DNA from: Crotalaria pallida | Taxonomy: Eukaryota > Streptophyta > Magnoliopsida > Fabales > Fabaceae | Assembly (NCBI GenBank): GCA_037953625.1 | Contig: CM075656.1 | Location: 76,093,001 to 76,157,000, forward strand | Direction of reading: 5' to 3' | Length of the DNA stretch: 64,000 nucleotides | In this document: positions 32,863 through 43,862 of the stretch, in pieces | How the letters are laid out: every line of letters starts with the position of its first letter | Position numbering within the stretch: position 1 is the first letter of the stretch | Notes under the pieces: model-generated | The model's input: the letters and a program-made list of their open reading frames with translations, nothing else | Told to the model about the DNA's origin: nothing | Databases searched by the model: none | Program-made: the position numbers and the translations under genes

Positions 32863-35800
32863 CTATATGGGCTTGTTTTTCAACCTGCTGCTCTTTTCTT
32901 CCAATCTTGGTGCTGCAAATAAGTAAACTATGTTAGAAAAGAAATTTAAAAAAAAAAAAAAAAAACAAACAAAAGTTGTTTATGAATAATAATAACATGT
33001 TTACTTACCAAGTCCATTAGCCTCAGATGTCCTCATGATCCTAAGCCTCTTAACAGAGCTAAGGAACATCCTGGTGGCAATTTTAAGGAGAAAGGAGATA
33101 AATATCAAACCAGATAAAACATGAAGATAAAGCTAACATTTACCTACCTACCTACTATGAAAATACATGCATCAAAATCTTGACTTGATAAAATTATTAT
33201 TAATCCGGGTAAGAGCTACTGTGATAGGGATCAATTAGTTAGCTATTAAGATTAGTTACCCCATGTGTTGATAGTTATCCCCTCACGTACAAGGCTCTAT
33301 AAGTAGCCTTTACCTAAGCTGATTAGATAGTCAAATTGTGTTTAGATCATTTCTCTGTTTTCCCTCTTCTAAACCTTGTCTCTCAATAATAATTGTCTTG
33401 AAGCTCTTTTTTCATAGAGCTTCCTGAGTTCTCAGTAATTCTTTGATTTCTTAGCATATCCTAGAATTACCATAACATACTGTGTCCCTATCTAATGTAA
33501 GAAGTCAACTACCCAGTAAACTCTTGTAACTGATGCTGGAGCGTAAACACAAGGACAAATCTTAAGAACACTTCTTCCGGTTCTTTTTGATATTAGTCTC
33601 CAATAAAAACATAACAGGTGTTGTTTTGCAGTTATATTTTTAATAGAAAATAGCACCGCAAGCACCTAAAGAATTATATCTAAGTTTTGTTGTCGGAATA
33701 TTAGTATAGGCTGTGCAATCAGTAGCAAAAAATTATCATATATTTAGATGTGTGCGTCCCAGTTTTTCTAAAGTTCTCTGGCTACATTAAAGCAAGCAGC
33801 AGAGACATCCTAGCACACAAATACTACAACCTCACATTTGCCTGACCAAATAATACAATGCACTTATATACATGATAATTGAAAATCAATGTGCAAAGCA
33901 AATTTGATGGAAAAATATACTGATATGATTGCAGGGGGGAGAATATTGATAATGAATCAAATACTTACCACCAAGGAACATCTCCAACAAGCATCCAGTC
34001 TCCTTCTTTGTCTTCATAAGTGAGCACAAAATCAGATGATCCATCCAACAATTTCGATTGCTCATCTGCTTCAACTGTAAAGCCACGACCCTCTCCATTT
34101 GACCCTGTTGACAATGATGTCAATATCATTGGGGAGAAAAAGGAATGTGATAAGTTGAAAAGACGATATAAGCTAGTCTTTAAAGAAAAGGAGTATATTG
34201 GACCAAATCTATTCTTAAGTCTTTAACATAATTCTATTCTTAAGCCTTTTTTTTTTTTTAAGAAAGGAATGGCACAAAGGCAACAAAATATTCATCAAGC
34301 AGATAAAATCTCAGTGATCATGAATGAAGTGCCAGTTTCTTTATTAGGAGTATAAAGAATAAAGACAAGGAAAAACTCACCTTTGCAAGTGGTGACTGTA
34401 GTTGATTCATCAAACATATCCTCCAAGGTACGAGCTAAGGTTTCGTATGAACTATGAGCATGCAAATCAACCTTCCTTCCAATCAGTGTGCCATCCTTAC
34501 TTACCTTCACAAACAAGGAACTCCTGAGGTTTCCTTTTTCTTTGGCATTGATGTTTGTATCACTGTTACTGCCCACGGTAATGTTGCTCTTATTTTTGTC
34601 AACCATAGAATTGAATGCTTCAGCATCTGATGATTTTGCATTGCTATTAATGCTATTCATTCTATATGTTCGAAGGGGAGGCCACCCAACTACCTGTCTG
34701 TAAAAAAAACACAGTCATAACAGAAATGGCAATCCCATCAGTAAAGGAAAGAGAATAAAATTGATAAATATTTGATTCATTCTGTTTCTTCTAGAAAGGT
34801 TAAAACACCAAGGGCATCATCATTGAGACAAGTTAGAGCCATAAACATTCGAAAATGAGACAAAGTGTCTTGAGCAATGCAACCGTCTCGTTGAAAATGT
34901 AATAGCAAATAAATTCTTTTAGGTAAAAAAAACAGAAAAAAGCAAAAGCACTAAATTTATAGAAAAGAGAGTTACTGATGCAAAATACTGAAATAGCTCT
35001 GCATACTTCATAAGTCTAACTGGGTAATTTCTACGGCAAAAGTTGAGTTGTTGCTTCACTTTTGTTAAAACAAACAAAGGTATTGAAATTTACATGATCC
35101 ACTGAGCAGATGAAACAAGACATTGTTAGCACTTAGAACTTTTAATTATTTGTTTTTTCATTTAATAGCTAAACATGACATTGTTAGCATCTAAGGAAAC
35201 TCTTAAATACGCATTAGATAAGAAATTTTTGGTTATATTTATCACTGCATCAAATCTCGATTACTTAATATTTGAATACCATTAGTTTGGTTAAATCTAA
35301 GGGAAAGTACAAGTTATGAACCTTTTCCATGGTTGAGAACTTAAAATAAAAATAGTCACTCGTTAATATGCCTTAACCTTACAGCTTAAACTTTAGAGAA
35401 AGTTGATTCATGACACCACATGGTATCAGATCCTCAAACATCAAAGGGCAAGGAGTTCAATCCTCAAACAGCTTACGCTTTTTAGGAGAATCAACTCATG
35501 ACAGCTATGTTTCTGCATTTCTTTACAAGCACGGCTTACTAACCATCTTAAGGAATAGTCACAAAAAAAAAATCTCAAAGGGCAAAATCAATGGAAATTA
35601 TAACTCATGGTAAATACAAAACTAATCCTACAATGAATATCAAATTGGATTCTGTTAGTAAGAATGGGTGGATTTGTCTGAAGATACAACCGGGTTTGAA
35701 CCAAAATATAAAATACTACTTACTATATAAATTGAGGAATTTTGACCAGTTTAGTTTGACTGTTTGAGACTATGTGATGTATTCCTTTCAACTTTCCAAG

Positions 35801-37980
35801 CTCCTTTTTTTGACATTCATTCACATAATCATGAATGTTGAATTTTCAACAGGGCTACACAGAACTCATGAATAAAAATCTACAATTCCCACTATAATAA
35901 AAATATTATCTTATGTAACTTATTCAACGTTGGAACCATTGGCATGAAGATCCTCAACTATTCTGGCTAAAAACACACCCCCTCCTTTCCTATTTATTGT
36001 CCCTTTAAAAAAAAAAAAACATTTTAAGAAATGTAATGATTGCTTTTATTTTCAATACATAGATTGTGTTTTTCCCTAACATGAGCTTAATCATTTAACT
36101 TTTCTATTCTACTTATGTAAATAGAAACTCTATCGAATAGGAGTAAACATGAAAAACAGTAGTAATTATTGCATTCTTGAACTTCTAAACAAGACAGATA
36201 AATAGAAACAATTTTTTTTTTCAAATGGGATAAATAGATAGGAGCGGATGGACTATATGTTACTCCCTCCGGTCCTTATTATAGGGCATACTTAACCGAA
36301 TTACACATATCAAGAAAAGTGGTTAATTTTATAAATTTTATGAGAATATATTGTAACATTACAATTTTACCCTCTAAACTTTCTTGGAAAATTCACATTC
36401 ATTAATGAAAAAAAAACCACATAGATAGTCAAAGCATTTAATAGAGACAAAATAGAGAAAAAGCAATAAATGATACATTGGAAATATAAAGTGACTTATA
36501 ATTAGGATCAAGAAAACCTTCTAGAATGTGACCTATAATAAGAACCGGAGGGAGTAGCTAGTACTCCTTGGGTTTCTGAATAGGCCATAAATCTTTTAAG
36601 GTTGTGGCACATAGGTTAAAAAATGTAATTAATATATTTGTTTGTATTAAATCATTTATGTATTGTTTTCTTTTCTTACCCCTTTACTATATTTCTGTAA
36701 ATTAATTCTCCACTCATTATCTCTTTATACTCCCTCCGATCCTTATTATAGGCATACTTAACCGAATTACACATATCAAGGAAAGTGGTTGATTTTATGA
36801 ATTCTATGATAATATATTGTAACATTACAATTTTACCCCCTTAATTTTTTTTAGAAAATTCGCACTCATTAATGAACAACAAAAAACATATAGATAGTCA
36901 AAGCATTTAATAAGGGCAAAAAAGAGAAAAAGCAATAAATGATGCATAGAAAATATAAAAATACTTATAATTAGGACCAAGAAAACTTTCTAGAATGTGA
37001 CCTATATATAGAACAGAGGGAGTAATAGTTAGGGGTGATTGGTGAAATTGTAAAAAACATAATTAAGGTTGCATTAGTTTTGTTGACGTGGAAAAAAGAA
37101 CCTCTAAAAAGACTTCTATTCACTAATTTCGCCTATTATAGGTTCAACTCCTCATGCTAAATGCCGCTGTGAGAAGTTTTAACGAAATAAAGTTGAAAGT
37201 TCCACCCTTGGCCCCTTGCCAATAGCTTTTGGACTAGTAGTGAACTAGTGATAAACGTTTGATCCAAGTCCAATACCACCATGTAAATCTAGATAACATG
37301 GAGAAGACATAAATAATAGTCTAAGACTAATTAGCCAGTTCATTTGTGATTATTCCTCAACAAAATCCTTTTCTTTTTTATATTTTTTTTAGTTATAAGA
37401 AATTGACATATGCTTGGACAAGATTTTTTGTATAATTAGCTGTTAAACTATTTTCTTTGATTGAACACCAAAATCTACAACAACAATAACAAAAGAAAAA
37501 TCACTTTTTTTTACACAATTTAAAAACTCCAATTTTCTTAAGCTAAAATAAGCGGGGCCTAAATTAAAAAGCATATACTACATACTAAACATTACTAGTA
37601 ATTAGCAAAACAAAACAAAACAAATAGAAGGAAAAAAAGTGAAAAAATCATGTAAAAACAATTTACCTGGAACCATTAGTAGAAACAAGAGAATCAGCAG
37701 CTCTCTTAGTTCCAGAAGTAACATTGCTCTGCTTTCTGCCTAATGAGGAAGAGGAAGAAGAAGAAGAAGCTGAGGAGGAAGAAGGTACTAAATCCTTAGC
37801 AGTCAAAATTCTAGCATAATTAGGAGGAGTTGAATAAGAAGAAAGGGTTAACCCAAGACCCAACTGAAGTTGAGGATCATCAGGGCATGAAGAATCCTGA
37901 TCAGAGGAAAAGACAAAGTTTTCATCTTTAGAAACAACAGAAGAAGAAGAAGAAGAAGAACCCTGCAGCAGCATGTGCAT
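32863..37980 (-). CDS. IAA11: Aux/IAA auxin-response repressor, IAA11-like
   Basis: Five exons on the minus strand join in frame: 37980-37667, 34697-34381, 34104-33969, 33070-33009 and 32912-32863, giving 292 residues. Domain I has the LxLxL repressor motif (LQLGLGLTLSS) for TOPLESS recruitment. Domain II has the auxin degron QVVGWPPLRTYRMNS for TIR1/AFB-dependent turnover, with Leu where Val or Ile is common. Domains III and IV (PB1 fold) run from SLFVKVSKDGTLIGRKVDL through LTYEDKEGDWMLVGDVPW to SVKRLRIMRTSEANGL. The protein acts in the nucleus by binding ARF factors. Serine runs flank domain I and come from GAA repeats at 37745-37785 and 37930-37960. Intron 1 is about 3 kb and holds three MITEs; intron 3 holds a solo LTR. 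The IAA11 assignment rests on the KRAADS...GWPPLRTYRMNS context. Confidence 0.93.
33222..33477 (+). repeat. solo LTR in Aux/IAA intron 3
   Basis: TGATAGGGATC...ACCATAACA has TG...CA ends and is flanked on both sides by TACTG (33217-33221 and 33478-33482), a perfect 5-bp target duplication. A TATA-like CTATAAGTAG lies at about 33297. No internal retroelement sequence is present, as expected after LTR-LTR recombination. Its orientation is antisense to the host gene. At 256 bp it is a short copia-type LTR. Confidence 0.88.
35982..36251. mobile_element. CTCCTTTCC-type MITE in Aux/IAA intron 1
   Basis: The left end CTCCTTTCCTATTTATTGTC is mirrored by GATAAATAGATAGGAGCGGATG on the right. It is more diverged than its two neighbours. 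Confidence 0.65.
36263..36554. mobile_element. Stowaway-like MITE, family A copy 1, in Aux/IAA intron 1
   Basis: Termini are CTCCCTCCGGTCCTTATTAT and ATAATAAGAACCGGAGGGAG. The interior includes GCATACTTAACCGAATTACAC and CATTTAATAGAGACAAAATAG. Confidence 0.9.
36730..37022. mobile_element. Stowaway-like MITE, family A copy 2, in Aux/IAA intron 1
   Basis: This copy has the same orientation and interior as 36263-36554, including GCATACTTAACCGAATTACA. Family A occurs a third time at 42731-43008. Confidence 0.9.
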
Positions 37981-38333
37981 GGTGGTGTGGTTGAAGAAAA
38001 TTAAGAAAGTGGGAAATGAATATGTGAAGGTAAAGTTTGATACTTTGTATGGTAAGAAAAAAAGGGTATGAAGTGATTGTGGTGAAGGATGATGGATGAT
38101 GGATGGGTTGGTGTTGTCTTTGTTTGGTGAATATTGGAAAAAGGAAACAAAGCAGAGGGAGGAAAGAGGAAAGAGGTTGTGTTATGTTAGGTGTGGAGAT
38201 GTTTGATGAGGGATGGGATGAAGGATGATGATGTTATGAGAGAGAGACAGAGAAGAATGGTATTGGTGCTTGAATTTGGTTTGGTGTGAAAAGGTGGATG
38301 AATGGATGGATGGGTCATGGGTTGATTAACATA
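37981..38333 (-). promoter_or_regulatory. 5' UTR and promoter region of the Aux/IAA gene
   Basis: On the minus strand this is a pyrimidine-rich leader (CTCTCTCTCATAAC near 38240) directly upstream of the ATG at 37980. I do not see a clear TGTCTC/GAGACA auxin element in it; GAGACAGAGAAG at 38247 is the closest match. Confidence 0.4.
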
Positions 38334-38608
38334 CTCCCTCCCCTCCTGTTCATAAAACCATTTTTGGATTTTTATTTTTTTTTTATTTATAAGATTTTTT
38401 TTTAATTTTCAATATCATTTAATTATTTCTTTTCACTAATATTTATATAAAGTCAACACTTTTTAAAGTTTCAATAATAATTATAAAGGTAATTTAGAAA
38501 AAGTATATCAAATTTTTATATTGCTACTAACAAATTTATTCATTCTTCTTGATGGAGCGAAAAACCTAAAAAAAAATTAAAAAAATCTTATAAATAAAAC
38601 TAAGGGAG
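38334..38608. mobile_element. Stowaway-like MITE upstream of Aux/IAA
   Basis: Termini are CTCCCTCCCCTCCTGTTCATAA and TCTTATAAATAAAACTAAGGGAG. It lies about 350 bp upstream of the Aux/IAA ATG. Confidence 0.75.
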
Positions 38609-38783
38609 TACAATAAGTGATGGTCTGATGGATGGATGGATGAGTCTTTTCCTTCTTTCTCTCTTTCATTCAGAAGTGCTGTATGTGTTGTGCTGTGTGG
38701 TCCCACATGTCTGCATTGTGCGCCTCCTTCTCCATCAATGTCCCTTTAACTTCCTTTCTACTTTTGTTCTCTTCTTTTCTATA

Positions 38784-39760
38784 CTCCCTCCTGGTAATAC
38801 TCAATCCGGTATCAATTACAAGAAAAAAATAATTCACTAATATAAAAAAAATTAAAAAATACAATTATTTTTAAAATATTTTATGATGTGGTTGATTCAT
38901 TTAATTTTTATTTCATTCTTAATATAAACTTATTAAAGTAATCTATTTTTTTATGAATTTTGAGAAAATTAAATACACTCAACTAACTTACTTAATATGT
39001 GTGAGTTAGTTATTTTTGCTTAAAAATGAGACCGGAGGGAGTACTTCATCTGTCCCCATATATAAGATCCTTTGGGAAATTTCACGTCCATTAAGAAAAT
39101 GGATTAATTTAGTTAATTGCGTTGAAAATGTGAATTTTTTATGATAAAAAAAATGTGAATTTTTTATATGTATTTTCAAAATTACCCTTACTAATATTAT
39201 TGGAAACCTTAAAAATGTTAAATAAATAAGGGTGTTTATGGAAAATGGTAATTAATGGTCATTAAAAATTGATAAAGAGTCTTATAAATAGGGACAAAAT
39301 AAAAGTCTCAGAAGAGTCTTATATTTAGTGACGGAGGTAGTACTCCCTTCTTATCGTAGATTTCACATCCATCAAAAAATTGGTTAATTTAGTTAATCAT
39401 ATTAGAAATGTGAATATTTGATATATATTATCATAATAATAGTATTGAAAATCTAAATCGTGTTATATACATAGGAATATTTGTGGAAATAAGTAATTAA
39501 TTGTCATTGAAAATTGATATGGAGTCTTATAAATAAGGACAAAATTAAAGTCTCAAAAGGGTCTTATATATAAGAACGAAGGTAATATATTTTTCTAAAA
39601 CTATCTCTATAATTGTTATTGAAATTTTAAAAAGTATTGATTTAATATGAGTGTTTTTGAAAAAAAAATAATTAAATATTACTAAAAATAAGAATAAGAT
39701 CTAATAAATAGAACCAAATATTTTCTCCTAAAAAAATCTTACATGTAAGAGTGAAGGAAG
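38784..39760. mobile_element. four consecutive MITEs
   Basis: Four elements follow each other with almost no spacer: 38784-39041 (ends CTCCCTCCTGG and GACCGGAGGGAG), 39044-39340 (CTTCATCTGTCCCCATATAT, mirrored by ATATTTAGTGACGGAGGTAG), 39343-39583 (CTCCCTTC... and ...AGAACGAAGGTA) and a 5'-damaged fragment, 39594-39760 (ending GAGTGAAGGAAG). The junction at 39340-39343 is a shared TA. The second and third belong to one family. Confidence 0.8.
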
Positions 39761-40588
39761 TACAGCATAGTGAATTTTTCTTTTTTCATAGCATTATTAA
39801 TTGAAGTGAATTCTATATCAACAAATAAACTATTTTTGGTATATCATGTCTAATGAACGCGACCATTTATTTCCTTGATTTTTATTTATTTATCTTATTT
39901 TTAAAAAATAATTTTATTTATTTGGCTCATTTAAAATTTCAAAAGTATATTAATCATTATTTTCTATACCTATTTTATTCGAGAATATTGATTTATGTAG
40001 ATAGTAGTAAAAAAATACTTAGTAAAAAAATATAGTAAAAAATAATCAATTTATTGTACATATAAATAATCATTACAATTCTTAAATAGTAGTATTTTTT
40101 TTATAATAGAACAAATAAATATTAGCTCATAGAGTACCAACTATGTGTAATCTTGTTGGTACTTTTTTCTTTTCTCTTCTTGTTCCAACTTTTTTTCTTG
40201 CATGATTCAAATGATGATCTAGATTAATTACTCCTTTCATCCTGTAAAATTTTATTATTTCTTTTTTACTACTGTTATCCCAAATTAAAGTAATGACAAA
40301 GAATGAAAATACATAAAAATTGTATAAACGGTACTCTTTCCGTTTTTAATTATTTGTACTATTTTTTATAATTTTTTTGTGTTTTATTTATTCTATTTTC
40401 AAGAGTATAATAAATATTATTTTTCATGTTTCTTATTTGATACTCTTTTTGTTTTTTATTATATGTCCTTTTTTTGGATTAATTTTATGTTTTTCTTTTA
40501 TCTATCATTTTGAATATGTCCAGAATGTAATAAATGTTATTTTTCATATTTACCCTTATTAAATATGTATTGGTTGGCGTAAATAGTA
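39761..40588. other. AT-rich DNA with decayed MITE ends, no gene
   Basis: ACTCCTTTCATCCTG (40230) and ACTCTTTCCGTTTTTAATTA (40331) look like eroded MITE termini. Open frames here are short and T-rich and show no domain. Confidence 0.45.
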
Positions 40589-40862
40589 CTCCCTCCGGTC
40601 CTATTTATAAGACCCTTTTGGGGTTTTTCACTCCCACCAAAGAGAGTAGAAAATTTTGTTAGTGGCATTGGAAATGTAAAAATTTGATATACTTTTTCAA
40701 AATTACCCCTATAATTATTATTGGAACTCTAAAAATTTTTGATTTTATAGGGGGTGTTAGTGGAAAGAAGTAACTAAATGCTATTGAAAGTTGAAAAAGG
40801 GTCTTATAAATAGGACCAAAATAAAAACCCCAAAAGGGTCTTATAAATAGGACCGGAGGGAG
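40589..40862. mobile_element. Stowaway-like MITE with perfect 39-bp TIRs
   Basis: The first 39 bases (CTCCCTCCGGTCCTATTTAT..., ending GGGGTTTT) and the last 39 are exact inverted complements. Flanks are TA. The interior carries the TTACCCCTATAATTATTATTG word of the family. The lack of mismatches suggests recent mobility. Confidence 0.93.
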
Positions 40863-40957
40863 TAGAGAGAAAGTAATGATTACAAGAGAAAAATGATACA
40901 ATGAGGAAAAACACAACTAATATAATGAAAATCAAAATAATAATTACATTTCTTAAT

Positions 40958-41488
40958 GGCTTATTTAATATTTTAGTCTTGAACTTAGGTGCTCTTTTGA
41001 AATTGGACCTTAAACTATTTTTAATTGTTTTAGGTCCCTGAACTTTGTTTAATTTTTGGAAATGGTTCTTTCGTCACTTAAGTGATGATACAGCCGACGA
41101 TATGTCACTTGACTCTCACAGTATCGACGAGTGACGTGTTATGTAGAGGTAAGAGACACATCATTATTTTTTTAATTGAAAAAACAATTTATTTTAAATT
41201 TTTTTAAAAGATTCGATTTTCTTTTAAAAAAACAAAATTTTTAATTATTCTTAATAAATTTGAATTTTTTTTAATTTAAAAAATTAATGTATCATAATCT
41301 AGGATGTTACCTATCGATTTGGCAAAGGTGACGTGTCATATTTTCAATCATATCACTATTTAAGCGACGAAAGGATCATTTCCAAAAATTAAACAAAGTT
41401 CAGGGACCTAAAACATTTAAAAAAAAAAAGTTTAAGGACCAATTCCAAAACAGCACCTAAGTTCAGTGACTAAAATGTTGAACAAGTC
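40958..41488. mobile_element. non-autonomous Mutator-like element with long TIRs
   Basis: Arms of about 140 bp are inverted copies (left: TTAGTCTTGAACTTAGGTGC and GGTCCCTGAACTTTGTTTAA; right: the complements at 41385-41475). Flanks are TTTCTTAAT (40949-40957) and TTTCTTAAA (41489-41497), matching at 8 of 9 bases. The centre is AT-rich and non-coding. Confidence 0.82.
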
Positions 41489-42108
41489 TTTCTTAAATGG
41501 TGTACTTTGTTTGAAAAACGACAGATAAATAGAAACAAAGATAATATGTCTTTGTTTATATAAATAGTGGATAAAAATTAATAATTACGTATACATAAAA
41601 GATATACCGCAAAAAACAAGATCAATTTATTAAAATTTTAAGTGATTATTATACTCCCTCCGGTCCTATCTCACAAAAATTTAAGATTTGATAATTACAA
41701 TACTTACACACGTGTATGCTGATGTAGCGTTTCGTTAACTACGTTAGCAATTAACGAATTTTTCCTGACGGCAGAGAATAAAACCAAATTTTCAAAACAA
41801 TCAAGGATATATCGAGTCAAGGTCAAAAAAACTTTCAGGGACTAAAACTATAAATAAGCCTAAATAAAATTAGTTATTTTTTCTTATATTTTAAATCAAT
41901 AAAAATATGGTTTTTTTTTTCTTATACTTCAAACCAAATAGAGTATACATTAATTAATAGATCTACTTCTTAATAAAAGTTAAATGTTACTATTATGATT
42001 TTCAATTAGAATTACATATGAACATTTTAGAAAAACACACGTTTCTTATATTCCTTAACTTTTGGCTTTTAAGAATTGTATACACATATTAAGAAAGCGT
42101 TATTATCC
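41489..42108. other. broken MITE pieces and a Mutator-type TIR fragment
   Basis: A CTCCCTCCGGTCCTATCTCAC end at about 41654 has no matching right end. AACTTTCAGGGACTAAAACTATAAATAAGCC at 41830-41860 is a lone TIR of the TTTAGTCCCT type seen at 21769. No gene is seen. Confidence 0.5.
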
Positions 42109-42117
42109 TATGTTTTA

Positions 42118-42684
42118 GGCAAAATTGTTCTTATGGTCCCCTAAGTTATTTATTTATTCAAATCTAGTCCCTTAAGTCATTTTCCTTTGAAAGTGGTCCC
42201 CTAACTCATGTAACATCAGCATCGTTAATCCTTTTCATCCTTTCTGTCCATTACCTCCTAACATCGTTTATTTAAGTTGACGTGACAGCCAGAATGCCCA
42301 ATGTAGGCAATTCACGTGTACCCTTCTTTTTACCACGTTAAACCACGTTAAAAGTTTAAAATGGTAGAGTCAAACGACGCCGTTTTGGTGCTTGAAGCCA
42401 CTCACTTCATCTTCTCCTTTCTTCCATGAGAAGTCGTTATGAGCTAAGAGATAAAAACACTAAACTTTGGAGGGAAAACAGAGGGTTGCTAGGGCATTTG
42501 CTAAAAGAGATCAAACTGCAAGATTGTCATTGATTATGAGCGCGATAGGGAGTTCGTTCATGGACGAAAAGGACTAACGATGCTAATGTTACATGAGTAA
42601 GGGGACCACTTTCAAACGAAAAAGACTTAGGAGACCAGATTGGAACAAAAAAATAACTCAGGGGACCAAACGAGCAGTTTTGCC
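42118..42684. mobile_element. non-autonomous Mutator-like element with perfect 9-bp TSD
   Basis: GGCAAAATTGTTCTTATGGTC at the left is mirrored by ACCAAACGAGCAGTTTTGCC at the right, and the inverted arms extend about 110 bp (TTTGAAAGTGGTCCCCTAAC against its complement near 42600). TATGTTTTA occurs at both 42109-42117 and 42685-42693. No coding sequence is recognised in the interior. Confidence 0.9.
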
Positions 42685-42730
42685 TATGTTTTATATGTTT
42701 TGTCCAAAATGCCTCTTTTAAATCTTTGTA

Positions 42731-43008
42731 CTCCCTCTGGTCTTATTTATAGAGCATACTTAACCATATCACATGGATCAAGAGGGTAGTTAAGTTTCTT
42801 GAAACTTTAAAAAAATACTTCAACATTACAATCTTACCTTCTTAACTTGCATTGGAAATTTCACATTGCATTACTTCACATTAATGGGCAAAAGACAAAT
42901 AAGAGTAAATAACAATAAATGTTTCCTAAAAAGTACAAAGTAACTTATAAATAGGACCAAAGAATCTTTCTAGAATATGACTCATAAATAGAACCGGACC
43001 GGAGGGAG
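42731..43008. mobile_element. Stowaway-like MITE, family A copy 3
   Basis: The element runs from CTCCCTCTGGTCTTATTTATAG to GAACCGGACCGGAGGGAG. The interior GCATACTTAACCATATCACA links it to 36263-36554 and 36730-37022. A CCGGA duplication has occurred at its right end. Confidence 0.85.
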
Positions 43009-43099
43009 TAGTATATAAGTATCACCCTTCTTTTATATGCCCTTTCTTCCTTACAACCCAATTTACCAAGATTTTCCATAAGAAGGAAAATGAGGTAAA

Positions 43100-43444
43100 T
43101 TAAAGAAAAAGAAGGTGGTGGATGAAAATGGTTGTGTTGTAGTGTGATAGGGAATTGAAGGATGCAAACGGTCCAAACGACAAGCCGACAAAAGGCGGGG
43201 CCATAGCATCAAGATATTGCATGTCCTTTTTAATCTCGGAGTCGGAGGATGCGTTTGGAGTCCGCAATTTGCAGTAAAATGTGACTTGGAGTCCGCCACG
43301 TGTAAAGCATGCGTGCTCTTGTACAAAGTTGAATGCCGCTTGTAACCTGTCTAGGGGACACTCATCTACTGAATCAATTTTTTCCTCTCTTTGCCTGCCC
43401 GCAACCCACACGTGCGAATCAATCCACTCATACTCCCATCTCAT
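43100..43444 (-). CDS. unidentified 114-codon open frame in a GC-richer island
   Basis: This is an ATG-to-stop frame on the minus strand, starting MRWEYEWIDSHVWVAGRQ and containing ECPLDRLQAAFNFVQEHAC and MAPPFVGLSFGPFASFNSL. I do not recognise the product. By eye the DNA is clearly richer in G and C than its flanks, and codon use looks balanced, unlike the low-complexity frames nearby. It could be a small lineage-specific gene, a terminal exon, or a gene piece carried by a TE. A MITE ends about 90 bp away (43008) and another starts at 43567. No splice sites or promoter could be assigned. Confidence 0.35.
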   Translation of the reverse strand: MRWEYEWIDSHVWVAGRQREEKIDSVDECPLDRLQAAFNFVQEHACFTRGGLQVTFYCKLRTPNASSDSEIKKDMQYLDAMAPPFVGLSFGPFASFNSLSHYNTTIFIHHLLFL

Positions 43445-43566
43445 TTGGTAGTACTAGTACTAGTAGATGATTCTTTTGATTTTAATTTTTTTTTTTTACA
43501 AGTTAAGTTTAGGGAATTTATCAGAATTAAAGAACTCACGATTTTACGAAATTTTTCAAAAACATT

Positions 43567-43862
43567 TACTCTATCGCTCTTGATATAAGTCATTTTTACC
43601 TAATTCACGCAAATTAAAAAAATCATTACTCTCAAATTTATCAAAAGAAATATGTTGTCGTCATTCCAAGGTTACCCCTATTTAAAACTTTACAACTCTA
43701 TTCATTTTTTTCTCTATTGTAATTATTACCCTATCATCCCTATGCAATTATGAGGGGTGTATTTCGAATAAACTCTTTAATATTACCTAGATATTCTAAA
43801 ACGACTTATAAAATATGATTTTACCAAAATGATGCCCTATATTAAGAGGGACAAAGGGAGTA
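43567..43862. mobile_element. decayed MITE
   Basis: The left end ACTCTATCGCTCTTGATATA and right end ATATTAAGAGGGACAAAGGGAG are weakly complementary. Interior words fit the CTCCCTCC superfamily. Confidence 0.5.

Noticed and set aside
34488..34703. Plus-strand 71-codon frame inside the Aux/IAA gene
   Set aside because: It is antisense to exon 2 of the Aux/IAA gene, which has clear domains and splice sites.
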